From Apis mellifera (taxonomy: Eukaryota > Arthropoda > Insecta > Hymenoptera > Apidae), in the NCBI RefSeq assembly GCF_003254395.2, contig NC_037651.1, forward strand, positions 8,128,001 to 8,192,000: a stretch of 64,000 nucleotides of DNA. Direction: 5' to 3'. The position numbers and the translations under genes were made by a program. The notes below the pieces were generated by a model. It made no database searches. It was given only the letters and a program-made list of their open reading frames with translations, and was not told the DNA's origin. Each line of letters opens with the position of its first letter. The stretch's first letter is position 1. Of the stretch, positions 38,868 to 51,884 are shown piece by piece.

Positions 38868-39262
38868 TTTCTGCATTTCTTTGGAGACATCACGATTTAT
38901 TTTTTTTTACACTTTTACATAAATTTGAAAAAAAGGATTATGTATCGTCTATTATGATCCTTCGATCGATCAAAGAATTTATATTTTTTTTACACTTTTA
39001 CATAAATTTAAAAAAAAGGATTATGTATCGTCTCTTATGAAACAGATCCTTCGATCAAAGAATTTTTTTTCTTAAAGAAGAAACTAGTAATTTTTAGAAT
39101 TTTGCATTTCTTTGGAGACATCACGATTTATTTTTTTTTTACACTTTTACATAAATTTGAAAAAAAGGATTATGTATCGTCTATTATGATCCTTGGATCG
39201 ATCAAAGAATTTTTTTGTTAAAGAAGAAACTAGTAATTTTTAGAATTTTGCATTTCTTTTCG
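38868..39262. repeat. Short tandem array, about 115-145 bp unit, about 3 copies
   Basis: TTTCTTTGGAGACATCACGA, then a T run, ACACTTTTACATAAATTTG and AAAAAAAGGATTATGTATCG recur at about 38876, 38985 (partial) and 39109. Each copy is followed by TTATGATCCTTCGATC and an AAAGAATTTTTT segment. Confidence 0.8.
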
Positions 39263-42200
39263 AGGTGATTACTATTTAATTTTTACAAAAAGATACTTCG
39301 GATCGATGGGAAAATTTTTAACCTTTATTCTGCAAAAAAGAGAGATCATCTATTACGGAAAAGGAAAATATAATATAGAAACGATGGTCGATTTCACGAT
39401 CTCCACGATCTTTGCCGTATCTGATTTATAGGATCGAACGGATTCAGTTTGAGAAATTAGTTTGCCCGAGCGTGCGATATCTCGTTCGATAGGAAAATTA
39501 CGAGCGTACAACATTAACGATCATTTTGTTCGCCTTAAACGCCCAACACGAAACGTTCTCGGTTTTCGAACGTTCGTCGCGATCCTATTTTATTCACCTT
39601 TTCCATAAACAGTATCTATCCGACATTTACCGTTGCCTCCACGGCCATAAACGCCAAAACATTCGGAATGCGAGATCCTGTTATCGATTCGATCGGTTAT
39701 CAGCATTGAATAACGCCATCCATTTTCCTTAATGGTTTATCCATTTCGAAGAGAATTATTATCGATGTATGTGTCTGTGTGTGTCACGTTTTCGTGGAAT
39801 CCCGAAACGGTATTCAACTAATTTCCCAGGGAAACGTCCATCGAATATTGTTCGATCGAACAAGCTTATTTCGCTCGTGTTTCTAAAGACACTCGTGTGA
39901 ATACACGATATTCCACGAATACGTTCGATAAATATCCAAAGATGTAATATTTTCAATTCAAATTTTTATTTAGATAGAAGGAATGGTGGAGAGCGAGGAT
40001 AATCCACGACTTTAGTTAGACATTTTCCATATATCCAGTGTTACGATGTAATCATCAGTGTGCACGGTTATTTCTCGAAACTCGTTTTTCGGCGCAAGTT
40101 TCAATGTTGCAACCTCTGTCTTAAACGTTTAAGAAACTCGCTCAAAGAGAACGAAGAAGGAAAGTTGTGTGATATTGAGCGATATTTCGTGGAACAGATC
40201 TCTCAAAATTTCTCTTCCAAACGATTTTCAACGATGTAATTTCGAAAAGAAGACATATCAGTTTTCAGATAGCAACCCCTCTTTTTCAACGATTTCAAAA
40301 TTGATACGAGAGCTTGCCTCCGTAGTTTTTTGATCTTTTTTTCACGAAGGATTATGAACGATTATGCAAGAATCGCGTGATGAGCGTGCATATATTTTTT
40401 TTTTTAAATAAATATTCAGAAGATGGATTTACTTTATGCGTTAATTTATGCGACCTCGAATGCAGGGGATCCGAGAGGACAGGTACATTGACATGCACGT
40501 GCAAAAGTAGGTAAATCAAATTTAAACCAGAGGCGACGAGGGAGGGGAAGAGAGAGAGAGAGAAATATACACGAGCAGAGAAATCTGGCGTTCTGGGTCA
40601 TCGTTCAGCCTCCTATTCGCGATGCTTGCTTCTTTCTTGTCTCTGCTCCCTTAACCCTGTACTTGAAACGAACATCCCTTCGCAAATATTTAAACTTCTT
40701 TTCACCACGGATTTTCGAGGTGTCCCCTTCGACCTGTGTGCGAGTAATTATATTTTGTACACACATACAGTAGCCGTGTTCACTCGTCGGAATAATTCAG
40801 ATTGAGATTTTAATTTTAAATTGAAAAGGCTCGGGATCGAAAGAGTTAAGGATGAATTTTAAATAATAGAGAATCGTTAAATTAGATATATTAAATACAT
40901 TATATTAAAAATCTTTAATATTAGAGAATAATGCAAGGAAAGAATAAAGAATCAATTGAGAAACAAACGAATATTCTCTTCTTTCGAAAGAAGAATCAGA
41001 TCATTCCACGCCTCTCTCGTAACGTAATAAAATTGTAAAATACCAGCGTATAGAGATACAGGTTAAAGTTTCTGGTTAAACATTGATTTATCAGATCTTA
41101 TCTTCGAAATCGTGAAATCCAAGAGAAAGGAGAAAAACGGAAGAGAGGAGAAATGGAAAAGCTACGACAGGAAAGAAGAGAAAAGAAAAAGAAAAGAGAG
41201 AGAGAGTTCGTGTGTTTGTTTATTCTCTCGATCCCTCTTTTGTAAACGTTTCGATGTGAAAGAAAAAAGAGGCTCGTTAATGTTACATCGAATCCCGCGT
41301 TGCATTTTTCCTCCCCTCCTCGAGCTTCTAATTATATCGAACGTTGGTTAATAGCATAATCGAGAATCACGTTTCGTTCGTATATAAATCGAAACGCCTC
41401 GAAATTTTCGATTTAGATTCTTGAAATCTCGCGGAAATTTATTCGGCCGCGAATCGTTTGAATTATTCATGGATCGATCTTAACGCACGCGTTTAACAGA
41501 TAACCATTATGTGTTATTCCGGGTGATAGAGAAGATGTTGGGAAATAGAAAATTAATGGCCGAGCCGAGGTTACTTATAATTGGAATTTTCAAAGCGTTA
41601 TCTAATCGAGTATAATTTTAACCTATTTTAAAAATAAAATTTAAAAATATTTGCTTAAAGAATAATTCTTTCGAAAATTTCAAAATCGGAATGGAAATAA
41701 TCAAGAACGAAACGTTTTGATTATTCTTGAAATTGAATCGAATTATCGTACATCGAAAATATATATCTTCCTTCTCATCCCTGTAATCTCTTAATCTCTT
41801 AATTTTTCCGTCCTTTCATTTTATTTCTCGTCGTATTATTTCACGCTCATTCGTGGGTTTAATTACGAGCAACGTTAATAAATGCTCGTTTTATTCGATC
41901 CGGGAAAACTAAATATGAGGGAGGAGGTCGTAAAAAAAAAGAAAGAAAGGGAGTATTGGCAGCAATATCTGTAAACTGCATCTGGTGCATGTGCATCTGC
42001 ATTGGCTTGCATCCCGACCCACTTTAATCTCCTTTTTTTCCCCGGACCAGTCCGCCACACCTGCCACCGCCAACATTTTCGAACACGCGTCTCTCCTCGT
42101 CCTTTCATCTCCAATCTTTTCGGAAACGCAGCGCATCATCCCCCTCGTTAACACTGGTCCGCCTTCCTTCTTTGTTATCCCTCTCATCCGATATTTATCT

Positions 42201-42885
42201 GATCGAGAAACACTTGATCCTCGATCTATCCAATCTTTAATCCCTGTAATTCGATATAGATAGAAAAGAAAAAGAAAGGAAAGAAAGATTTACAAGAAAT
42301 TTTGTTCTATTAACGAGGGAAGGAAAAGAGGATACGGAAAGTGGAAAGTTGTGTGATTTATTTGTTACGATTTCTGTTAATGGTTCTGTGATGGATGACG
42401 ATTTAACGGAATTCACAATTGTCTACACAATTGGGGGAACGTGGCAAGTATTTATACATTTCAGACGGTTTAGAAGCGGAATAGAGTAAGCTACGCGCAA
42501 ACAGACGAAACGAGTATCGAGCGTGTTTGTCTTGCGGTTTACCTGGGCTGTCTGTGCCTGGAACTCGTGTTCCTTGCGGCCTCGCTTCTTTAAATTCGCT
42601 TCACCACCACCGTTCACCGATTACCACCGAGTTTCGTCTCAGTCTTCGTAAACGGTTTCACAGCAGAGTTTGTCGAAACAGATTCGAGTGTCGTTTATTA
42701 TCGTTCCTAAAAATATAATCGACTCGATTTCTTTTCTTCCTCTTTCGTGTCGCAAATTCTGATTAATTTTCTCACAATTATATATCACGCGATATCAATG
42801 GGTTTTGAAAATTTTCTTTTTTTTTTTCGATCGTCAAAAATACTACAAAGCCAATTCGTGTCTTTTGATTCATCAAACCATGTTA
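39263..42885. other. Non-coding stretch
   Basis: Nothing could be supported as a gene. It contains polypurine blocks near 41115-41200 and a patch near 41960-42070 with repeated TGCAT words (GCATCTGGTGCATGTGCATC). Confidence 0.4.
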
Positions 42886-42887
42886 CA

Positions 42888-43408
42888 CTCTGTTCTTTTT
42901 TATTCCAAATTTTTATTATTTATTAAAAATAATAATAATTATTATTTTTTTATCTTGATTGTTCTTCCAGGAAAAGCGTACATATATATATATTGAAAAA
43001 TTACACGTCTTTACGTTCTTTTTTATTCCAAATTTTTATTATTTATTAAAAATAATAACAATTATTATTTTTTATCTCGATTCTTCCAGGAAATGCGTAC
43101 ATATATATATATTGGAAAATTACACGTCTTTACGTTCTTTTTTATTCCAAATTTTTATTATTTATTAAAAACAATAACAATTATTATTATTTTATCTCGA
43201 TTGTTCTTCCAGGAAGCGTGTACATATATATATATATATATATATTCAACCAAGGTTGAAAATTACATATCTTTACGTTCTTTTTTATTCCAAATTTTTA
43301 TTATTTATTAAAAACAATAACAATTATTATTATTTTATCTCGATAGTTCTTCCAGGAAGCGCGTACATATATATTCCAAGGTGGAAAATTACACGTCTCT
43401 CCGTAGTC
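42888..43408. repeat. Minisatellite array, about 120-143 bp unit, 4 copies
   Basis: GTTCTTTTTTATTCCAAATT starts copies at 42892, 43015, 43134 and 43277. Each copy continues with TTTATTATTTATTAAAAA, an (AAT)/(ATT) stretch, TCTCGATTGTTCTTCCAGGAA, GCGTACATATATATAT of variable length, and GAAAATTACACGTCT. The TA microsatellite inside each unit differs in length. The longest open frames here are just the repeat read through. Confidence 0.92.
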
Positions 43409-43479
43409 GCGTACAATTAAATAGGTAAATAAGGGGGGAGGGAAGGGTGGTCGTAATTGGCGAGGATTCGTTAGGAAGG

Positions 43480-43860
43480 AGGAACGAAAGTGACAAGTTG
43501 CATCATTAGAGAAAATGGTGATCTTGGAAACAATACCGAGGATGGAGGGGGAAAAGAAGGAGGAGGAGAGGAGGAACGATTTCGAACGATTCGTCGAACG
43601 ATCTCTGACGATCGCGTCTATTACAAGAGTCTATTATACGTCTTATCGAGAAATATATATTTTTTTTCTCTCTCTCTCTCGTCCGGAATCGATCCCATTG
43701 TCCATTGCGTTCATGAACGGAGAACGGAACGAGGAACGAATACGGAACGTGGATCCTATCGCGGCGGAAATAAGAATAAAGGATTCGCCTAACTTGACTT
43801 AAAAAAAGATACCGGAACACCGGAACAATAAACAGGAAGCGCCTCGGTGGAACGAGCCTA
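43480..43860. other. CpG/purine-rich patch between arrays
   Basis: Frames up to 104 codons occur on both strands (43490-43820), rich in Glu/Arg on the plus strand and Phe/Arg on the minus strand. No family is recognised. It contains a (CT)n run at 43667-43680. Confidence 0.35.
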
Positions 43861-43864
43861 TTCG

Positions 43865-45215
43865 TTCACTTATGGTTAAATGGTTTCCGTATTTATACGA
43901 TTCGATGTAAAAATAGAAGATTTGAAATGCCGATTTTTCAAAATACGAATTTATTAATCCCTTGCCTCGAAGATTGAAATTTAATTCAGGGTTTAATTTC
44001 ACCGAGGATCGATGAAACAAGTGTTAAATATTTCTGTATTTATACGATATAACAATGGAAGATTTGAAATATCGTTTGGAATATCGAGGATTTTTCTAAA
44101 TAATCCAATTTATTAATCCAATTTATTAATTGCCTCAAAGATTGAAATTTAATTCAGGGTTTAATTTCATGGGGATCAGTAAACGTTAAATGTTTCTGTA
44201 TTTATATGATATAACAATAGAAGATTTGGTTTATTTTGAAATATCGAGAATTTTTCTAAATAATCCAATTTATTAATCCCTTGCCTCAAAGATTAAAATT
44301 TAATTCAAGATTTAATTTCATGGGATCGGGATTTAATATAACAATGGAAGACTCGTTATTCGAAATATCGAGGATTTTTCGAAATACGAATTAATTCAAT
44401 TTATTAATCCCTTGTCTCAAATATTTTATGTCGTAATTCAATGTTTAATTTCATGGAGAATCACTATACTTAAATGTTTACACGATTTATACGATTCGTA
44501 TATAACAATGAGAGATTTGTCGTTCGAAATATCGATTTTTTAAAATAATTTATTAATCCAATTTATTAATCCCTTGCCTCAAAGATTTAAAATTTAATTC
44601 AATGTTTAATTTCACGGACGTTAAATGAGCGTTAAATGTTTCCGTTTTATACGATTTTATTATTATTAATTTACTGCTAATTTATACGATTTTATTATTA
44701 ATTTATACGATTCGATATAACAATGGAAGAACTTGTCGTTTGAAACATCGATGATTTTTCAAAATAATCCAATTTATTAATCCCCTGTCTCAAAGATTAA
44801 AATTTAATTCAGGGGATCGGTGAGCGTTAAATGTTTCTGTATTTATACGATTCGATATAACAATGGAAAGCTCCTCATTCGAGGATTCTTCAAAATACGA
44901 ATTAATCCGACTTATTAATCCCTCAAACATTAAAATTTAATTCAATCGTTTAATTTCATCGAGAATCGAGCCTTCACACCCGTTCACTATACTTAAATGT
45001 TTCCATATTTATACGATTCGAAATATCCAGAGTTTTTCAAAATTATCAATCCCTCGAACATTAAAATTTAATTCAATATTTAATTTCATCGAGCCCATTT
45101 AAATGTTTCCATATTTATACGATTCGATGTAATAATGACAGATTTACCGTTCCAGAGTTTTTCAAAATTATCAATCCCTCAAACATTAAAATGTAATTCA
45201 ATGTTTAATTTGCGG
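43865..45215. repeat. Diverged minisatellite array, about 120-200 bp unit, about 9 copies
   Basis: Units contain AAATGTTTCTGTATTTATAC, GATTCGATATAACAATGGAAGA, ATCGAGGATTTTTC, AAAATAATCCAATTTATTAA, TCCCTTGCCTCAAAGATT and AAAATTTAATTCAGGGTTTA. The TTTAATTCA...TTTAATTT block recurs about nine times, from near 43980 to 45200. Copies become shorter and more diverged to the right. Confidence 0.85.
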
Positions 45216-45616
45216 ATCGATGTAGAATAGAAAAATTTTAAAACAATGTATCAACGCTGAGCAAAACTCGAAACTTCGAAAACTTGTCGATTTAATATCC
45301 TCGCTGATATCGAGAGACGGACGGTCTAATTTCAGTTTCAATTTCAATCCCGGCAATTTTTTTCGTGGAAAATTTCTCGCTCTGTTTATAGCGAGCCAGA
45401 GAGTCGTCCCTTTATCGAGCCGGCCGACTGTAAGCCTCGTTAAACCGTTTTTCCTCTGCTCGCGAGAAGAACGGCCAACAGCTAACTTAGAGAAACTTTT
45501 TAATTCTCGTCCGGTTGTTGCACGCTTTTATTCCGCCTAAAAATAGCCTGCATGCACGGCCGTTCAACAGGCGTAGAGATAAAAGGAGAGGGATCATCGT
45601 TGGCCACCGTGATTCC

Positions 45617-45919
45617 ATGGCCGCCGAGCCGCGGTGGAAACACGCCGCTCGTGCCGCGATCCTCCCTTTTGATTGTTTCTCTTCCCGTAATTTATGCCTG
45701 CCATTATTCTTAGTCGTGCTCTCGGTCGCGACACTCGAATCCGCTTCTCGATCGGTTCAAGGAACTCGAAATAACATCCGATTTATCGATGGAATAATAA
45801 TTCGCGCTTTTTGCTCGAGAATTTTTGTGATCCAAAAAGGGAGCACGATTGTATTAATACAAATTAAGAATTTTGAAGGAAGAAAATTTTTATCCACACT
45901 CGATGATACAATTGATTAA
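45617..45919 (+). CDS. Doubtful signal-peptide-like reading frame
   Basis: An ATG at 45617 in a GC-rich patch opens a 100-codon frame (MAAEPRWKHAARAAILPFDC, followed by about 20 mostly hydrophobic residues such as LCLPLFLVVLSVATL and then ESASRS). This resembles a secretion signal or membrane anchor. The rest (from about residue 55) has no feature. No clear donor follows, the Kozak -3 base is T, and no family is recognised. It may be chance. Confidence 0.18.
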   Translation: MAAEPRWKHAARAAILPFDCFSSRNLCLPLFLVVLSVATLESASRSVQGTRNNIRFIDGIIIRAFCSRIFVIQKGSTIVLIQIKNFEGRKFLSTLDDTID

Positions 45920-47960
45920 TAGATCCATTCGAGAAACTATATTCGAGTTTCGGGAAAAAGCTGTAATCGGGATAAATATTCAACGGCTTAATCGGCAACA
46001 GAGATAAAACTTTAACGATCCAAGTTAAAGAATAACGTTATTTGAATAATTTATTATTATTCAAAGCTTTCGAATAATCGCGGTCAACCGTAGCCCCGAG
46101 GCTGCACTGTGCGAACAGTTGATGGCTAATAATGTTATTCGAGTTTATTTTCAATTATTATTATTATCATTCAAACTAAACTTTTTAATTAATAACGAAG
46201 AACTTATTTTTTTCCATAAATTCCTACCTTCCTCTCTCCTTTCAATTACTTAACGCAACACTTTTCTCAACGCAGCAAGTCTAAAGAGTGCAGCTCTGAA
46301 CGAATTCTTGCTGGATAAAGCGAAGTTCGGAGCCGATATTCGGAATGAGCCTTCCGGTTATTTCGTGTCGCCGCTTGATCCTCATCAACGAGTAGAATTT
46401 TCTACTGCCGTAGCCGCGTGAAGTTTGCCGAGCGAGGAGGAGGAACGAGATTAATCGCGGCTCGCAGAACTGGAATATTCACCCTGCGGAGGTGGTCGAA
46501 CACTTGTATTACTTATTGCCAAGGTTCTTTTTCATTCGTTCTTTCTCCCTTTCGCCGGAAGGATGGCCCTTCAAAATCGCGCCATTAATCCGGAATCGGA
46601 TTCACGTATATCGTCGAATTAATTCTTCTCTTTGGAGACGATCATTCCATTCACCTGTCTTTCTCAACGTTCAATAATTTCCTTTTTCTTTTCGATGTGA
46701 AAGGAGTTTTTTCGATTCGAGTTTTCGAATGGAAAATCCTTGTGGAAAATCCTTGTCCAACTAACGCTGATCCAGCGTGTTTAAGACGGCGTTTTACGAC
46801 AGGCTTTAGGCGGTTCTCGCTTCCACCATTATTTTATCTCTCGAGGGGGGAGGAAAGAAGAGCGCTCCTCGCCATGGAAGGCCATTTGAAAGTCTTTATT
46901 TTATTTTTCTTTTTTTTCCATCGCACGAGAGAAAAATTGAAGAATTCAGAGGAGGGGCGAAAATTATGATGCAGGCGCGAGATCGATGCAAACGAGAATG
47001 CCTCGTTAGCCGCGATTCATTGCAATTCGGTTACTTCTGGATCGCCGGTTTAATTACTTCTCTTCGATGCGTTTTAATGAAGTTAGTATCCTGCTCGTTA
47101 TCCTGTCTGGATTGCAGGAATCGAATGTTTCACGGATGATGGCGGCTTCTCCAAAAAGGTATCGATATCGAGACCAGATATTTTCTTAACGGAAACCGAT
47201 AAACGCGGCTTTTAAAAATATCTCCCGCTTAATTGGCAGCGACCAACTGCGATTCGTATCACCTGTCCCTCTCTTTTGTCTCTATCTTTATGCAGATAGA
47301 GATTCGTGTGTTGATGTATCGGTAAAAATCGCCTTTCGAGCATTGATTTCTTGAAAGACCAATCTCAAATTATCCTTTAACACTGGCGCCGTATTCGAGT
47401 TCAAAAGCAAATATGTTCTTCATTGAGCCACGTCATCTGCATTCGACTTATTTTATGGAGGATCTTTGTACTTTTGCAAAGATTTCACAGTAATAAAAGC
47501 ATCAAATTCACTTCAAAGCATTCTATGCGAAGCTGAAATTGGTTAAGATAATTTAGACAAAAAGTTGTTGTCACTAAGATATAACTCTACCATTTTTCTT
47601 TTGGAGACTGGAACGAATTAGGGCAAAAATTTGTACCACTAGAATTGTATTCGATAAGTTAGGAATGGATAACAAATGATGAAAACAAATTATTCATCTC
47701 ACACTTACTAAAATATCCATGAGACTATTTGACGAAGTACAGACGAAGTACAGAGACACACCCCTAACGAGATTTCATTCGTTTTTTTTTATACGAAAAG
47801 AATTCCGTCACTGATAATTGGCGTAATAATTTAAAATCGGTAAGGGGTGGAAAAAAGGGAGACGATTGGGAAAAAGCGCGGCTGCAATGCGTAGAGACAA
47901 GCAGGCAGGCAGGCAGGCAGAGAGGCAAGCAGGCAGGCATCGCTAACACGTTTCTCCTTT
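45920..47960. other. Non-coding stretch upstream of Arl4
   Basis: No gene is recognised. From about 47340 to 47760 the sequence has fewer CpG words than its flanks and a different texture, as if it were an old insertion, but I could not define ends or coding content. Confidence 0.35.
47903..47939. repeat. (GCAG)n microsatellite
   Basis: CAGGCAGG tetranucleotide repeats, interrupted once by GAGAGGCA, about 30 nt upstream of the likely start of the Arl4 exon. Confidence 0.85.
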
Positions 47961-47969
47961 CATTTTCAG

Positions 47970-50900
47970 CCGGTGCGGTAGTGATCGTGGCCTCGAAGCG
48001 AGTCCTTTTACGGCGGGGACGAGCATCGAAAGCGGAGGAGAGCAGCCTCCCTCTCCCCCTCCCTCTGTCTTTCTCTTTCTTCCCCCGACTTTGGCCCACG
48101 GCCGCCTTTATCCACCGGTCCAAGACTGGAGAAGATCGCGAGAAGGAAGGTAGAAGAAGAGAGAAAGAGAGAAGAAAAAGGAGAGATCGAAAGCTAGACC
48201 AGTGTCCCAGTGCGCTCGAAGTTGGCATGGAGGGATAAAACACGGTGCAGAGAATTGTGAGAAGAGAAAGGGGGAGAGAGAGAGAGGGAGGAGGAGGAGG
48301 AGGAGGATTGGAAAAATTGGCGGTGGATGGATAGCGATAAATTCGGCATGAGGTAGAGGAGAATTTCGAAGCTGGTTGGTCGGAGAGAGGAGCGATCGAT
48401 CGTGGAGGGATAAGGGGGGAAGCTAAATGCCAGTTAAAAGAAAGGCGAGGAAGGAGGGTTAGAGGTGGAAAAGTGGTCGGGGATAGGAAGAGGCGGGTGG
48501 TGAGGAGGGAGAGGAATGGGTGCCGGGATGGGCAGGAGCGGCACGAGCGGCGGCTTCCTCGAGGCACTTCCCACGGGAACGCCGCTCCACGTGGCCATGC
48601 TGGGCCTCGACAGCGCGGGGAAAACCACCGCGTTGTATCGGCTCAAGTTCGACCAATACCTGAACACTGTGCCCACTATCGGCTTCAACTGCGAGAGAAT
48701 CCGTGGCGGCATCGGGAAAGCGAAAGGTAACGTAAATTTTTCGTTAACTAACTATTCTCCATTCTGAAATGTTTCTAATATTCCTTTGCGGCTCGTGTGA
48801 GTGAAAATCACTTTATCGATTCTTTCTTAGAATATCGAAACTGTTGGCAACTAAGTAATTGCGGATTTTTTTTAGAAAATCAAAGACAATTTCTTCGTGG
48901 AACTAAATAACTTTATTCTGTAATGTGTTGCCCATTTTGATCAATGACCTTTTGCCATCTTTCAGCCAGCATCATAATCCCACGTTCATAAAACTTCTGG
49001 TTTTTATTAGCAAAAAACTGAATCAATCTTTGAGTGAAAAATCACCAGAACGAAATTTGTCAAACCAATTTTGACACTGCCTTTCTTTTAAGGCTTCGTC
49101 GCCATAAACAGCACATAACTTTTTGTGAGCTTGCGATGCTTTTTTCCCTTTGCGAAAATAAAAAAGCAAAATATGACGATAATGTTCCTTTTGATTTTCC
49201 ATTTTTCAACGAACGCCAAACGAAAACTACTCAAAAAACTTTTTTTACCGATTGACAGCTGAATTGCCAACTATCAAATAACAAAATGTGTTTTACATTT
49301 GGACTACGTCAGCAAACTTAAAAATTCAACTGAAGCCATCTATGAATGAAATCCGCAATTACTTAGTTGCCAACCCAATATATTCACCAATAGCTTTCCT
49401 TTGTTATCTTGTAGAAGAATAATATCGAATAGCTAGATTCCCTTATCTCAAATTGGATCGTGATCGCGGATGTTTTAAATAGAACGTGATGATGATAAAG
49501 TTCTAATGGAAAGAAATTGACGAGAATGGAGAGAAGGAAAGAAGAGATGGAGCAAGAGAAATAAGAATAAGAGACGGTGAAAGCACGTTACGTTACGAAG
49601 GATTATAAAATTTCGCTCTCGAATAAGAAAGGTGAAAGACATCGAACGACATTTCACTCGTGACACTTGCCCCGAGAAGCCGAGGATGAGACGCGTGCAA
49701 AGTATTGCACGGAAACAACGATACAGAGTCTAATATTCAACAAATTTCCTTCCTTTATACGTATATATAGGATATTGAAATGTATAAAAGTTTCATACGT
49801 TGATTATACGTGCGTGAAATGAGTTTTGAGTTAGCTTAGTAAGAAATTCATACACGATGAAAATATACTCGGAAAATCGTCTCGTTGGAGTTTTGCGAAA
49901 AAACGCCTCGAGTGCAATATAAATATGATTTGTTATTACGGAGAGATTTACAGAGATACATCATGGAAGGGATATATCGATCGAAAGAGGGTTAACGTTA
50001 GATTTTATGCTTAAAAATTCTAAATATGCAGATATTATTCTGTAAACATTACGTATTGGTTTTTAATGATGTAACGAGGCAAATATATATATATTTCTAT
50101 CCGTTCTCTATGGAATATTTATATTTTGTTATTTCTAGATGTTGTATTATTACCCATATTTTTACGAAAATCCGTCAATTTGACGGGTTAATTTGTATAA
50201 ATATAATTTATATAAATTGCGAAGTAAGAGAAATCAAATAAGAATGAGTAAGAAGAAACGAGACGAAGCAAATGGCGATTGTTTAGCAATAAATACCTAG
50301 TCAAACAAATTGTGATATGATAACAAATAATCTCTTCGACGGTGAATTTTGCAACGGTGTGTTTCGTAAAAAAAAATAAATAAATACGTGCTATTTAGAA
50401 GCTATTTTAACAAAAATTTATTTTCGTAAGCGAAGATTTGAAGTTTTCAAGGTATTTTCAAAACCTAATCAAACAAATATTTTACATTTATATTATTACG
50501 GGCAAGTCTTCAAAAGACATGGAATTGATAAAAAAGAACGATAAAAAAAATAAGCAACATAAACGAAATTGAAGATTCTGACTCTTCAGTGGGAATAAAA
50601 TCACGTCATATATCATAAAAGAAAAAGAATACGTATTATTTCATATATTGAAAGCGAAAGTGAAATAAAAGATAACGAAGAAAATACTGTGAAAACAGGA
50701 TCATCCCGTAGATAGCCCCTTCGTTTTATAATTTTTAGATTTGGCAGCCATCTGGATTATTATACAAAGAGACCACTTTAGGAGTAAACAAAATTCGAAA
50801 GAATTTTCTCTGTGAACATCACGATGAACAAAAGATACTTTAGTTTCTAATTTCCATTAAATCTAACAAGTATATATAACAGAAAGCATATATCCAAGAT

Positions 50901-51822
50901 AGAGTTTACACGTAAAAAAATGTATTGAACACAATAGTGAATAGAAATCTACAGAATTTCAAATAAATAACTTACGAAAAGAAATTAATATAACCCGCCA
51001 GAAAGACGGATTTCAGTATATAATCAATGTAAATCTAAATATTAAAATTGTCGGACAAAAATGATTTGTTTGGGAACACGTCGACGACGCAGCGCGCCAA
51101 GGAGCTTTAATATCGCAACGATTACGAGGTTATGTTGAACGTTTAACGCGGAGCCCATTTATTATTACAGTTATCGCGTGCGCGTCAACGTAATAAGTCG
51201 ATGTCTGTTTCCTCCTCGCGGCGACGAGTAGAAGAGAGGTCTCTCTGCTTGCTCGTCCCAGAAACCTGGTATATAATACCGGTAATTGCGGCGAGAGATG
51301 AAAATCGCAATCGAACAACTTCCTCTTTCCTTTTCGTTTTACATTTCGTATCCGTTCGTGTCCCGGAGAAAGTACCACTTTTTTTCCTTGGTGAAGGAAA
51401 AGAAAAGAGAGAGAGAGAAAAAAAAAAGAAATCACGATGTGTGATAGTTTCCCAAACAGCAATAGGAAACCGTCCTGCGAGATCCATTTCCTCGGATTAA
51501 AGCAGGACGTGAAAGCGACTAGGATGCGCGTTATACTCGGGATAACGGAGTTTCGCCAGGCGGAAGAAGAAGAGAAAAAAACGTCGTTTTCCAACCTCTC
51601 TTTGCCCAACATTTTCATTCAACCCACGATCCACTCGTGAGAAGAACGAATTTTTCAAATCCCATTGCCGTTTCATTAAATCGGATACGAATCGATACGA
51701 ATTAAGAATCCCGATTAATCCTATTTTAAATTCTAAAACACCATCCGCCTTTCGTTTTTCGAACGAACGATTTATCGTTCATCGACGCGAAGAAAGAGAA
51801 AGAGAAAGAGAAAGATAGATAG

Positions 51823-51884
<62 letters not shown>

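Larger units (their letters stand above)
48844..49373 (-). mobile_element. Internally deleted mariner (Tc1/mariner) element in Arl4 intron 1
   Basis: Perfect 23-bp inverted repeats: TTGGCAACTAAGTAATTGCG plus GAT at 48844-48866, and its complement at 49351-49373. On the right, CCCAA and a TA follow; on the left the bases outside are AACTG, so the left tip is altered. The minus strand between them reads as a mariner transposase in two pieces: an N-terminal helix-turn-helix segment (49202-49023) and a C-terminal tail (about 49019-48913). The DDD catalytic middle is missing, so the element cannot move by itself. About 530 bp long, it resembles mellifera-type mariner relics of insects (inference). 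Confidence 0.88.

Noticed and set aside
47340..47760. Second transposon upstream of Arl4
   Set aside because: The texture differs from its flanks, but I found no terminal repeats, target duplication or transposase-like frame.
47764..48567. 267-codon minus-strand open frame opposite the Arl4 leader
   Set aside because: It is a Ser/Pro/Leu-rich string produced by a purine-rich plus strand, has no domain, and overlaps the start of a well-supported Arl4 coding exon.
51130..51618. 162-codon minus-strand frame in Arl4 intron 1
   Set aside because: Overlapped by similar frames on both strands, with no domain and no codon bias.
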